Source of the DNA: a virus
Virus record (IMG/VR): IMGVR_UViG_3300045135_000745
Span: 1 to 64,000 of that record
Reading direction: 5' to 3' (one strand)
Length of the DNA stretch: 64,000 bases
Within the stretch, counting starts at the first letter, position 1; every line of letters begins with the position of its first letter. Shown here piece after piece: positions 49,101-57,554 of the stretch. The notes beneath the pieces were generated by a model, which saw nothing but the letters and a program-made list of their open reading frames with translations, was not told where the DNA came from and searched no databases. The position numbers and the translations under genes are program-made.

Positions 49101-51840
49101 CATTTTCTGTGCCACTGGCCTGCGATTGATTGATATATGACTCGTGGGCATATTTAAGGTAAATATTATCACCCTTTTTAATCACGCCAGAGTTCTCGCT
49201 ATTATCAGAATCATAAAGAAGATCTATAGCATCTGTATTACCACGCGGACGCATAGCTTTATTTTCTGGATCGATTGCAGCAGCGTAATCTAGATCATCT
49301 GTTGCAGAAAAGAAGTGATTAGAAAAGTTATCTACGAAAAATCCAGATTTGGTTCGATTATTACCATCAGAATCCAATACCGCTAAATTAGCCGTATCAA
49401 GCTCGAGCAAACTTAATGAGGTGACTTCTTCTAAAGAATTAAGTCTTTTTTCTAACAAACCGATATCAGCCATAGTATAATGCTTATGTTCGATTTGTTT
49501 CGAAACTAGATCTTTATTATCTAGTACATAAGGATTAAACTGAATTCTATATAATTCAAGCGAGTTATCTGGATGCGGAACGAATTCAGGCGTTAAAGAT
49601 TCATCGCCATTTATAACAAAAAGATTTGCTTTAGTATCAATTACTAGCTTAGAATACACCTTATTATAATAAGAAATATCAGCCTGAATAGCATCATTTG
49701 GCTGAGGAAGCTCGTGAACGATAGCTCCTGATCCGAAAGTACCAGAAGAATTTACTACCGGTCTAAAGTCAAGTACGTTTCTAAGAGGGATTGTAGATCC
49801 TACGGCATTAATATGGGATGGGATATCAGTATAATCTACTTGACCGGTATATGAGTTAACTGAGAAGAAATCACCAGAAACCCCATGTGAGAAATAATCG
49901 TATTTAACAACAACATCGTAGGTTGGAACAGATTGGCCTGACTTAAGAACAAGACGACCTAAACCATAATAGTTATCTCTCTGTCCATTATCGAGAATAA
50001 ATCTAGATCTCACACTATTACCGCTGACGCTATCTCTTGTTACCGATGTAAATGAATATACGTCTGGCTTAGATAAATTAGCGAAGATTGTGCCATTACC
50101 ATCAGAATCCCAATCACCTGTACCGATAGTGTCTGTCTGGTCTTCATTTAAGGTTTTAGAACGGATTGAACCATTAGCTTTATTGACGTATGCCATAACT
50201 TCAATACTAGAAGCACCGCCAAGTCCTGAAATAGTAGCGTTTGTAGTACCAACGCCAGTAATAGTAGCACCAGTTACTACCGCACCACTATCGGCAGAAA
50301 TAACCCAGTCGTTTGTATTTGCAAACGTTTCGCCGGATGCTGAAAGGGTTAATGTTGCACTACCTGCAGTAACTGACGCCGTGAATCGTCTTTGCGTTGA
50401 AAGAGAGATATCAGTCATATTAGACGGACGAATTCTAGGAAGTGCGAATAATAACGAATTAGTTTTAGGATCCTTTAGAACCGCTTGACCTAATTCTAAA
50501 ACCAAGTTCATAAAGTCTGTACCGCTTGTGCCGATACTTCTTACGCTTCTAAAGTTCTGCCCAGAGTTCATAGAAATTTGAAACAGGTGAAGTCTATGGT
50601 AACCTGAGTTATCTTCATCAACTGCTCTAACACGAGCCGTACCAATAGTACTTCCCCCATAATCTACAGCATTACGAAGATTGACGGTTGAGAAGTCATT
50701 AATATTCGGAAGGCCTTCACTGGTTGAACCATCTACAAGAACATAGTTACCTAAAGTAAATGCAGCTACTTCGTTATTAACTGTTGTGGTGGTTCTAGGT
50801 TTATCAACAGTAATAGTTCTAGAACTATGGGTTTCTACTCTATAACCATCAATATAAGCTAAACCTGGTTGTACGGAAATATCAATTTTGCTAGTATCAT
50901 CGGTATTGTCAGAGAAGTTTAATTTAAAGGGTTTTACAATATAATCACCAGACTCTTCAGAAGTTCTGGTTGCCAGCATTTCTGCGATTATATTATAGTT
51001 TTCTTCTTGGGCCGGTTTTTTAACCTCTAAAATATCATCACCATTAAGTACCCCAACGAAAACAAAATTATCCGCTGAGTCTATCGTGGAATCTAAAGTC
51101 AATGTTAAATTGATTTTAAATCTATCAGCGCCGGGAGAAGAGGTGTTAGGTAATGGACCTGAGTTATCGTATAATGTGTTATCGTCGTTTGCGGTAACAA
51201 TAGATTCGGTTACTTTAAATCCAAAATTATCTGTATTAGTATCTGAGTTTTCGTATTTCTTAGCAAGGATAGTTTGTTTTGGGGAAAATACGAATCTACC
51301 ATCTACGTAGTATACCCCTTCATTATTGGTAAGGAATACGCCTTCCCCTAAAGCTGGGTTTGCTGTAGTATTGGTAGTCTGTACTGTTAAAGTAACAGCA
51401 CCATTTGTAATATTTTCACCTGGAGTAAATCTTAAATTAGATCCATTTGCGTTAATATATCTTACGTAAATTGTTCCAGGGTCAGATGCTGTGGCTTCCT
51501 CAACGTGAGTAACAACAGCGGTCACGCCACTTGTAGAACCGGTAAACGTGGTATTTAAAATAGTAGATGTATCAGCCGGGAGAGCATTAATTGTCTGATT
51601 TAATTTTGCAAATTGGGAACCTGATGCAATAAATCCACCAGACTGAACAATAGCACCTTCTTTAAAGATGTTATCCCCGAACCGAGTAATCTCTTTTTGA
51701 ATAATAGTTTGTAGCTGTGTAAGCTCTCGTGCTTGAACCGCTCTACCATTATTAAATAAGATTCTATGAAACCCAGCACTGTCAGAGAAATCATCTCTGT
51801 ATGTTTCTAGGAAAGTATTCTGAATTACTTGATCTACCAT
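46195..51840 (-). CDS. Giant virion protein with embedded Hint (intein-like) domain
   Basis: 1,881 residues. The N-terminus FHRILFNNGRAVQARELTQLQTIIQKEI resembles DUF4815-type large structural proteins of T4-like marine phages. Long beta-rich regions follow, then a Pro-rich hinge (PPPPPVVTPPPPPPRPP) and a Hint domain at 1227-1371. After it DPLAQSFFISNTNGVFATKVDVYFAEKD and NPNKEYCFVLIS form the receptor- or baseplate-facing module normally continuous with the upstream part. It lies directly after gp8, near the place of T4 gp9/gp10. It is probably a peripheral baseplate or short-fibre protein. A late box lies upstream inside gp8. Confidence 0.8.
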   Translation of the reverse strand: MVDQVIQNTFLETYRDDFSDSAGFHRILFNNGRAVQARELTQLQTIIQKEITRFGDNIFKEGAIVQSGGFIASGSQFAKLNQTINALPADTSTILNTTFTGSTSGVTAVVTHVEEATASDPGTIYVRYINANGSNLRFTPGENITNGAVTLTVQTTNTTANPALGEGVFLTNNEGVYYVDGRFVFSPKQTILAKKYENSDTNTDNFGFKVTESIVTANDDNTLYDNSGPLPNTSSPGADRFKINLTLTLDSTIDSADNFVFVGVLNGDDILEVKKPAQEENYNIIAEMLATRTSEESGDYIVKPFKLNFSDNTDDTSKIDISVQPGLAYIDGYRVETHSSRTITVDKPRTTTTVNNEVAAFTLGNYVLVDGSTSEGLPNINDFSTVNLRNAVDYGGSTIGTARVRAVDEDNSGYHRLHLFQISMNSGQNFRSVRSIGTSGTDFMNLVLELGQAVLKDPKTNSLLFALPRIRPSNMTDISLSTQRRFTASVTAGSATLTLSASGETFANTNDWVISADSGAVVTGATITGVGTTNATISGLGGASSIEVMAYVNKANGSIRSKTLNEDQTDTIGTGDWDSDGNGTIFANLSKPDVYSFTSVTRDSVSGNSVRSRFILDNGQRDNYYGLGRLVLKSGQSVPTYDVVVKYDYFSHGVSGDFFSVNSYTGQVDYTDIPSHINAVGSTIPLRNVLDFRPVVNSSGTFGSGAIVHELPQPNDAIQADISYYNKVYSKLVIDTKANLFVINGDESLTPEFVPHPDNSLELYRIQFNPYVLDNKDLVSKQIEHKHYTMADIGLLEKRLNSLEEVTSLSLLELDTANLAVLDSDGNNRTKSGFFVDNFSNHFFSATDDLDYAAAIDPENKAMRPRGNTDAIDLLYDSDNSENSGVIKKGDNIYLKYAHESYINQSQASGTENVLPYWTIRFDGNIALSPASDNWIEQEYQPDAIVNQTQLDTSGANLWNAHQWNWGGTPLDQLQVGSVTNTITLSSSGGSSTSVNNTAGDFGTGGTETIRNSWSSTTTGNNRIVGETTITEIVGDRLVQGVSIPFMRSRKVYFRGQGFRPDTEVFPFFDGIDVSDWCRAETFTRASDDTTTFGNTENTALGHPEGSSSLIADANGNIEGSFFIPSTANFRFRTGSRDFELIDITDLNNIEFSTSYGRQVFTAAGTLQTRQRDVLSTRVLEVVSSQRTTSSSSSRVIGTTTNPPPPPVVTPPPPPPRPPAPPIERSCFIAGTLITMADGTKKKIEDVEIGEKLLGQDGAINTVLEFDHPALDGRDFIGINGNGPFMTPEHPLFTKNGWRSYSAETFAYQFPEMGFLDVKDLQVGDEILMEDGSWMLVESLEVFSDEPEQTVYNFILDGNNTYFANGLLAHNRSDPLAQSFFISNTNGVFATKVDVYFAEKDTGTAPVWGQIRAIENGYPTSEVIGGSTVFKFPSEITVSDDASVATTFEFEEPVYLNPNKEYCFVLISSVPTYRVFISKVGDYVLGTTDKKVVKQPFLGSLFKSQNNSTWTATQWEDMKIHIYTAAFNTSYGEVVLNNASVPQKLLTEDPLSVDSADATISVYQPNHGFAVGDTVNISGATDMAGISASSINGARTITVVDATGYQFEADSDATSAEIGGGSAILADQNILMDIANISLATLRPTETSITASIKTTTAQSIAGTETAYQQASTYTPMTIGKNIAFDAPQMIANGNNETTYLSGAKSFNLKIGLQTTDKKVSPVIDMQRASVLAINNIIDKPAASPAAGFNVPINYVAETDPKGGSSVAKHISKVITLAQDAVGMKLFITANKPNAASFDVYYRVASGDDNISDLSWTAITSTSGLISDENPEVFREYEYLIGGNTGTLDAFNQLQIKIVMVSENQAKVPVFKDIRTIALAV
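47728..48162 (-). other. Hint / bacterial intein-like (BIL) domain
   Basis: Residues 1227-1371 of the giant protein, 145 residues, the size of an intein without endonuclease. Block A starts at C1227 (CFIAGTLITMADGTKKKIED). Block B has T1287-x-x-H1290 (MTPEHPLF). Block F is YNFILDGNNTYFANG and block G ends LLAHN (H1370, N1371). The next residue is R1372, not Cys, Ser or Thr, so ordinary intein splicing should not work; this is the layout of A-type BIL domains, which cleave or splice by a variant path. The flanks read ERS before and RSD after. Confidence 0.85.
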
Positions 51841-51856
51841 TCGTTAATCCGTTTTC

Positions 51857-53200
51857 TTATAATTGTATGATAACTTTCAGATCTTCAGTTTGTGCTGATG
51901 ATCTTTCAATTGCGGCTCTGTTATCGATGTAAAATATTTCACCTTTGAACTTATTTATATCACCAGAATTGGCTGTAGTTCCGATAACACCCGAACCAGA
52001 GCCATTAGTTTCTGAAACTGCTTCACCAGCTTGGAACGCTGTGAATCCGGTATCAACTGTTTGGTGATAATAAATGGTATCCGAATCAAATTTATCCACA
52101 TAAGCTAATGCACCGGATGTACCACCTTCAATAATTTTATCAGCGGTAAATCCAGTAGCTACAGAAGAAAGAACCATATAATTTAGAGCTGAACCGGTTT
52201 CGGTTGTAAGCTTGGCATCAGCTGAGTCCAGAGGATTACGAATAATACCAACTTGTCTAAAGTCTTGACCGATAATAAAGTCTTCATTTTCTGCACCGGA
52301 TGGCTTAGAGTTAAACATAATTGCTGTTGACTTAAGATCTAAAATAGGATTAGCGCCAAAGCCGGAAGGAGTAGAAAGATTTACTCTTGCCGCCGCGCCT
52401 GTGCCACCACCGCCAGTGAATACCACATTTGCTTGATTGTAATCATGACCTGGTCGATATAGTAAACTAGCAGCAGAATCTTTCATTTCTACCTTAACAA
52501 CTGCACCGCCGCTAATAGTGGCAATTGCTTGAGCGCTGTCGCCGTCACCGACAATAGAAACAGATGGGGTAGAAGTATAACCTGTACCACCAGAAGTTAC
52601 TGTAATATTTGCGATTGTTCCAAATACTGCTGCATTCTGGATACCGTATTGTTCTTGATCAACAGCAGGATCAGTTGGTCCAGCCGAATCAACTAAACGT
52701 ACCGGCATATAGTTTGCTGAAAGGTAATTATTTGCAAGTGAAGCACCGACTGTATAAAGAAATTTCCAAACATAACCATCGGCAGTTTTAAATGGAGTGG
52801 TAAGAACACCAGATGGCTTAACTGTAGACTGTACGGCTGCACCGGTAGAATTCTTACCTTGTTCCAGACAAATATAAACTTGGTTTTCATCCGTAATAAC
52901 ATAATAGGCATTAGTAGGATAAGCCACTTGATTGTTATTCCATCCACTATAAATTGTACCAGAAGTCCAGTTATATCTTGGTACCACGTATGAAACATCT
53001 TCAGCTCTTTTTACAGATTGTAAATTTAATCTAAAGTTTCTTTCTTCAAGAGCACTATTAACAGGATTTGGCGCGGCATCCGCTGAATCCCATTGTTGAG
53101 ATCTACCGATACCAATATAATAATGTTGAGCAGAATCTGCAACATCATTTAGGATTTCTTGAATAAATCTTCTTTTGAAGCTATCTGTGATAATTGCCAT
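51857..53200 (-). CDS. 8: Baseplate wedge protein (T4 gp8)
   Basis: 447 residues (T4 334). Matches to T4 gp8 in order: HYYIGIGRSQQWDSADAAPNPVNS, VVPRYNWTSGTIY, YICLEQGKN, DGYVWKFLYTV, DFRQVGIIRNPLD and the C-terminal GEIFYIDNRAAIERSSAQTEDLKVII (T4: GEMIYMENRPPI..DQTEEINIL). An insertion near 190-290 (TVTSGGTGYTSTPSVSIVG) accounts for the extra length. It forms part of the wedge with gp6, gp7 and gp53. Confidence 0.88.
   Translation of the reverse strand: MAIITDSFKRRFIQEILNDVADSAQHYYIGIGRSQQWDSADAAPNPVNSALEERNFRLNLQSVKRAEDVSYVVPRYNWTSGTIYSGWNNNQVAYPTNAYYVITDENQVYICLEQGKNSTGAAVQSTVKPSGVLTTPFKTADGYVWKFLYTVGASLANNYLSANYMPVRLVDSAGPTDPAVDQEQYGIQNAAVFGTIANITVTSGGTGYTSTPSVSIVGDGDSAQAIATISGGAVVKVEMKDSAASLLYRPGHDYNQANVVFTGGGGTGAAARVNLSTPSGFGANPILDLKSTAIMFNSKPSGAENEDFIIGQDFRQVGIIRNPLDSADAKLTTETGSALNYMVLSSVATGFTADKIIEGGTSGALAYVDKFDSDTIYYHQTVDTGFTAFQAGEAVSETNGSGSGVIGTTANSGDINKFKGEIFYIDNRAAIERSSAQTEDLKVIIQL
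51952..51959 (-). promoter_or_regulatory. Possible late box for the giant protein
   Basis: Exact TATAAATA on the minus strand, inside gp8 coding sequence, 112 bases before the start at 51840. Confidence 0.45.
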
Positions 53201-53212
53201 ATTTTTATCCTA

Positions 53213-54214
53213 TTATGCTACTGTTACTTCGCCTTGGTTACCAATCAGATACCAGTTAGTGCCGTCCCAAACGACCTGACATCCATCATATTGTGCTAAG
53301 GCAAACGTAGTACCCTGAGCGAAATTTGCGGGAGTAACAGTTGCCGTACCCGCTCCTTTATTTGTAAAAATCTTGTATTCGCCAACTACCGTACCATTAG
53401 CAAGAGAAACTGCTAAAGCTGATCCGCTGTTACAGATTATATATGTTGCTGAAGTTGATGCTGCACCCGATGTAGTAATAGTTGAAGAAGTGTAAGCTGC
53501 TTTTGCAATCTCAACTGAACCAGTACCTTTACCAGCTAATTTCATTGTTACATTAGTATCAGTACCAGATGCAGTAATAGTTGGTTTACCGGATGCCGCC
53601 GCATTTGCTAAACTAATTTCATTAGCGGCGGAAGCTGTTGCAGTAACTTTAATTAATTCAGCACCATTTGTATCATTAATTGATGTTGTAATACGTGGGG
53701 CTGTAATAGCAGGAGTAGTAAGGGTTTTATTCGTTAATGTCGCAGCATGGTCAGCAAATACAATAGTATCACTATCTAAAAGATCTGGGAAGTTAATAAT
53801 TAAATCTGTACCAGAATCAACTACACCTTCATAATGGAAGTGATAATAACCAGTTCCTTCAACGCCGTGTAATCTTAAATCACCATCAATTTTTGTATCA
53901 TGTAAATGCTTTTTATAAAGACTCTGTTCTGCAGTCGTCGTGACGACCTCACCGGATGAATCTGGGAAATTAATGGTATTATCTTTTGTAGGATTAGTAA
54001 CGGTAATCACTGTTTCGAAGTCATCAGCTGATGTGCCTTCAAATACAATATTATTATTTGTAAGGGTAATACCAGTAGAAAGAACATCGCTGTCGCCACC
54101 AAGCTTGCGATAGATCTCTACGAAATTTTCATTGATCTTCTGTCCAGCACTACGTAGTGTATCGCCAGTTCCATCGTTAGCTGTCGTACCAGTACTAATG
54201 TTCTGTCTTGTCAT
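53213..54214 (-). CDS. Fibre-like virion protein
   Basis: 333 residues. The start NISTGTTANDGTGDTLRSAGQKINENFVEIYRKLGG is the DGTGD.LR.A..KIN.NF.E.Y motif common at the baseplate-anchoring end of T4-like virion proteins. Next come DSSGEVVTTTAEQSLYKKHL and TLTNKTLTTPAI, fibre stalk modules, and a C-terminal domain AQYDGCQVVWDGTNWYLIGNQGEV usual in marine fibres. A late box with a small leader hairpin precedes it. Confidence 0.75.
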   Translation of the reverse strand: MTRQNISTGTTANDGTGDTLRSAGQKINENFVEIYRKLGGDSDVLSTGITLTNNNIVFEGTSADDFETVITVTNPTKDNTINFPDSSGEVVTTTAEQSLYKKHLHDTKIDGDLRLHGVEGTGYYHFHYEGVVDSGTDLIINFPDLLDSDTIVFADHAATLTNKTLTTPAITAPRITTSINDTNGAELIKVTATASAANEISLANAAASGKPTITASGTDTNVTMKLAGKGTGSVEIAKAAYTSSTITTSGAASTSATYIICNSGSALAVSLANGTVVGEYKIFTNKGAGTATVTPANFAQGTTFALAQYDGCQVVWDGTNWYLIGNQGEVTVA

Positions 54215-54246
54215 GATTAATTCCTGTTGAGTTTAATCTATTTATA
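54215..54246 (-). promoter_or_regulatory. Late promoter whose leader hairpin presents the ribosome site
   Basis: TATAAATA (54246-54239), then GATTAA...TTAATC pairing (6 bp) with the AGGA ribosome site in the loop, ending directly at the ATG at 54214. Confidence 0.6.
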
Positions 54247-54253
54247 TAAAAAG

Positions 54254-55237
54254 TTAGGGCAAATCTAAATACTGAAAGGTATTATTAGTAGAATCCAAGT
54301 AGTCGAAATTGGACTGATCCATCGTTTCGACTGAGTTAGAGAAGTCGACTGATACGATAATACCATCAGAATCCTGATCGAATCTTGAGGAGTTTTCATC
54401 TTGGAATTCAATGAAGCTATTATACTGATCATCAAACTGTGCCAGTGTGACAGATCCACCAAGATCTGATATAGATTTATATGGATCAATTCTTTCAGAA
54501 TAAAGATCTGAATCGGCATCATCGGCAATAATAAGTGATAGAGGTTCGAATGTCAACGAAGCAATGGATGCGGTATTTTCGAACGAAACCACGCCAGCAT
54601 TTGAATCCAAAATTGAAATCGGCATATCACCGATACCAAGATTAACTGTACCTTCTACAACAATATCGCCAGCAAGATAAAAACCTGACGGATGAACGAA
54701 TCTTTTAAATAGGGTTTCCCATTTAGCTAAAGAAACCCCGGATCGAATCAAAATAGAATGAATCTGATATCTTTTATCATCCTGAATATATTTCAATGAG
54801 TCTGGGCCAAGTCTAGATTCATTAACAATAAACATATTGTTTTTAGGATATACAATATCTACTTCTTCGTCGAAAAATCCTCGGAAGAATAGTTTTGCAG
54901 AATTAGCGCTGCCTTTTTCTCTATAAAAATTGGCAAATAGTTTGGCAATCAATCTTGGGTTAATATTAAAGTCAGTTGAGTTTAATCCGAGGCCGATCTC
55001 ATCAAAGATCTTATCTAACTGGGAAAGTAAAGTAGTATTTAGATCTCTGGCTTGATATAATGAATTTAGTAAGTATGTAAACCCTTGGTCATCTTTTTCC
55101 ATATAGTCATAATATGATTCCAGAAATTCTACAAGATTTGGATACTCCGTAGGAAAGTGTTCGGGTAAAACTTCTCTTACCTTACTCGTATGGAAATTAA
55201 CTGGAACGCGATTTAAATGACTTATATTATGAGACAT
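54254..55237 (-). CDS. Baseplate protein downstream of gp6 (gp7 position)
   Basis: 327 residues. MSHNISHLNRVPVNFHTSKVREVLPEHFPTEYPNLVEFLESYYDYME, then LFANFYREKGSANSAKLFFRGFFDEEVDIVYPK and YQIHSILIRSGVSLAKWETLFKRFVHPSGFYLAGDIV. The EF...YPNLV.FLE.YY.Y and KGS..S...FFR patterns recur in marine T4-like baseplate proteins. T4 has the much larger gp7 here, and homology to it is not shown. The C-terminal 110 residues are acidic, Asp/Ser-rich. Start shares one base with the gp6 stop. Confidence 0.65.
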   Translation of the reverse strand: MSHNISHLNRVPVNFHTSKVREVLPEHFPTEYPNLVEFLESYYDYMEKDDQGFTYLLNSLYQARDLNTTLLSQLDKIFDEIGLGLNSTDFNINPRLIAKLFANFYREKGSANSAKLFFRGFFDEEVDIVYPKNNMFIVNESRLGPDSLKYIQDDKRYQIHSILIRSGVSLAKWETLFKRFVHPSGFYLAGDIVVEGTVNLGIGDMPISILDSNAGVVSFENTASIASLTFEPLSLIIADDADSDLYSERIDPYKSISDLGGSVTLAQFDDQYNSFIEFQDENSSRFDQDSDGIIVSVDFSNSVETMDQSNFDYLDSTNNTFQYLDLP

Positions 55238-57072
55238 TAGAGAGAAACCTCGATACGTTCATAATCGATCTGTGCTGAAGAGAATGAATTCACTGTATCT
55301 AAACTTAATTTAAAATTTCTCAGAGGACGAACAGTACTTTGGTTTGCAGGGATTGCTGAAATCTTAATAAATGTATCTGAACCGACAATAGCTACTGGTG
55401 CAAATCCAATAATACTAACTTTACCAGCAGTAGCATTGTAAGATCCTGCATTCGTAACCAATACCAGACCTTCGCCTTGGGTAACAACCTGTAATGTATT
55501 TGTTCCTAATTTATTGCGAAGAATACAAGTTCTACCTTGATAGGTAAATGCATTCGAAGTAATAACATATTGTGTCGTAGAAGGAGCAGATAGTGCAACT
55601 GGGAAATTCACAGTATATGGATTTGATTGTGCTAAAATTGGAGTAAATCTTCTTTGTACTTTTACATCCATTCTTGAGTTTAGAATAGCTTCAGATAAGT
55701 CATCGATATCAGCAATAATAGCAGATCTTCTAAAGATCTTATTAAATTCATTAAGATTAGTAGTAAAGTAATTTGATACTAATGTGTTTACTTGATTTTC
55801 AATAGAAGCTACGGTAGTGCTGGTCTTTGACGGGTTAAAGTTAAAGAACGTAGATGTTTCGATATAACATGTTTGGGCTTCTTCGAAAACTGGATCGATT
55901 GACATAATGCCACGGTTAGCAGATAGATCATTTGTAATATCATCCTGAACCGCAGTCTTAACTGCTGCAGTTGTACCAGTCTTATAATCGAGAGCAACGT
56001 AAACTTTACCATAGTTTGGTGGTTCATTATCTTCGCCACCCCATGCGGTAACGTCATTCAAATAGTTACCATAGTTTGCTGTGATAAGAGCAATGTAATC
56101 TTCTGCAGTAACTAATCTGTTTTGTGCAGCAAATTTAATAGGTGCATTTTGTTTGATCGAAGAAATTGATTCTTTATCAGCACCGCCAGCTGATCTAGTA
56201 ACTGTAAGAGATGTAAGAGGATAAGACGAAGAACCTACCGTTACATCTGACTGAGGAACAAACAATCTTGCGTTGTTAGCTGCAGTAGAATTAGTTGAAA
56301 GATAGGTAACTACGATATATTGTCCTGCTGAAGGTTTTTCACCAATAATACTTCCATCACCAAAGTATAATTCGTAATATCCATTTGGCGCTTCTCTTAA
56401 ACCATAAAACTTAGAAGTAGCATCAATTGACAAAGCCGAAGAATATGGTAGATATGTATTGTATACGCTAGAATTTCTATTAGCATATACCCTAACTACT
56501 GCAGTAGAAGTATCCATGTTTTCATCAGGAATAACATAAATTGGATTGTCTACCGAACTAACAGCAAATGATTTTGTTTTTAATGTGCCTTCATAGATTG
56601 GAATATCTGTACTACCTGAAGCAGTTTCAAATCTGTAAATGCCATTACCATCGTCTGTAGCAATATAAGAATTAGTTGTGTAAAAAGTATAAGCAACGTC
56701 ATCTACAGTAGTATTAAATCTTGTATTCGAAGGCAGTGTAACGGAAACTGGACGGACCGCATCACTAATGTTTAAAGATAAGTTAACAACCGCTGATGCA
56801 GCAGTTTTAGATCTCGGTGTATAACCAAGACTTTCTGCAATTGCTAGTACAGAACCTCTTAACTGAGCAGTGTTTAAAAATGATTCGTTTAAAGCAAAGT
56901 TAGCAAGTAAACCATTATAGTGAGTGTTGTAAGCTAACACATCTAAGATAGTATCAAGAGCAGAAGCATCGAAGTCGTAGTCGGCAAAAGCATCAGTCGA
57001 TACAAAGTGCGTTCTTAAAGCTTCTTTGATTCTAGCAAAATCGAGTTGAGTGGATTCTATACTAGTTGCCAT
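55237..57072 (-). CDS. 6: Baseplate wedge protein (T4 gp6)
   Basis: 611 residues (T4 660). FARIKEALRTHFVSTDAFADYDFDASALDTILDVLAYNTHYNGLLANFALNESFLNTAQLRGSVLAIAESLGYTPRSKTAASA is the gp6/baseplate-J-like opening; FVPQSDVTVG, RLVTAEDYIALI and LNEFNKIFRRSAIIADIDDLSEAILNS are later gp6 landmarks. It dimerises to make the inner ring of the baseplate with gp25 and gp53. Confidence 0.95.
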   Translation of the reverse strand: MATSIESTQLDFARIKEALRTHFVSTDAFADYDFDASALDTILDVLAYNTHYNGLLANFALNESFLNTAQLRGSVLAIAESLGYTPRSKTAASAVVNLSLNISDAVRPVSVTLPSNTRFNTTVDDVAYTFYTTNSYIATDDGNGIYRFETASGSTDIPIYEGTLKTKSFAVSSVDNPIYVIPDENMDTSTAVVRVYANRNSSVYNTYLPYSSALSIDATSKFYGLREAPNGYYELYFGDGSIIGEKPSAGQYIVVTYLSTNSTAANNARLFVPQSDVTVGSSSYPLTSLTVTRSAGGADKESISSIKQNAPIKFAAQNRLVTAEDYIALITANYGNYLNDVTAWGGEDNEPPNYGKVYVALDYKTGTTAAVKTAVQDDITNDLSANRGIMSIDPVFEEAQTCYIETSTFFNFNPSKTSTTVASIENQVNTLVSNYFTTNLNEFNKIFRRSAIIADIDDLSEAILNSRMDVKVQRRFTPILAQSNPYTVNFPVALSAPSTTQYVITSNAFTYQGRTCILRNKLGTNTLQVVTQGEGLVLVTNAGSYNATAGKVSIIGFAPVAIVGSDTFIKISAIPANQSTVRPLRNFKLSLDTVNSFSSAQIDYERIEVSL

Positions 57073-57073
57073 A

Positions 57074-57517
57074 TTATCTTAGCCTTACTACTGTTGTTTC
57101 GAATGTAACGATCTCTGAGGTGTTAACTATTTGGAACTCGACTTTTACACGAGCCGTATTATTATCTGGTTGTACATCCGGTTTAATTGATATGAGCTTT
57201 GCTCTTGGTTCAAAGTTTTCGATAGCAGCAGTGATATATTCTGTTAATACAAAATTCGTTTCATCATTTGCTAGTTCAAACAAAAGATCATTTAGGCCAC
57301 CACCGAAATAAGGATTAAATGGTTTCTCGCCTGGAGTAGTTAACAAAAGATTCTTCACTGCTTGTTTAACAGCTGCTGCATCGGTTTTCTTATATACGTC
57401 ACCATTTGGCTTTTTCGTAAATGTAAGATCGAGATCTGAATAGACTTTATTTCTAGAAGTCGTAAGACTCCTAGTTTGTAGATCTCCGTCTTCTGCAGCG
57501 AAATACTTTCTAACCAT
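57074..57517 (-). CDS. 25: Baseplate wedge protein (T4 gp25)
   Basis: 147 residues (T4 132). The lysozyme-like gp25 fold with its conserved EPR motif: AIENFEPRAKLISIKPDV. VYSDLDLTFTKKPNGDVYKKTDAAAVKQAVKNLLLTTPGEKPFNPYFGGGLNDLLFE is the standard N-terminal part. It nucleates sheath assembly at the inner wedge. It ends one base before the gp6 start. Confidence 0.96.
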   Translation of the reverse strand: MVRKYFAAEDGDLQTRSLTTSRNKVYSDLDLTFTKKPNGDVYKKTDAAAVKQAVKNLLLTTPGEKPFNPYFGGGLNDLLFELANDETNFVLTEYITAAIENFEPRAKLISIKPDVQPDNNTARVKVEFQIVNTSEIVTFETTVVRLR

Positions 57518-57538
57518 TTTCTTTCCTAGAGTTTAGTA

Positions 57539-57546
57539 TATTTATA
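57539..57546 (-). promoter_or_regulatory. T4-type late promoter for gp25-gp6
   Basis: Exact TATAAATA on the minus strand, 22 bases before gp25, followed by AGGAAAG. Confidence 0.75.
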
Positions 57547-57554
57547 CTAGTTTC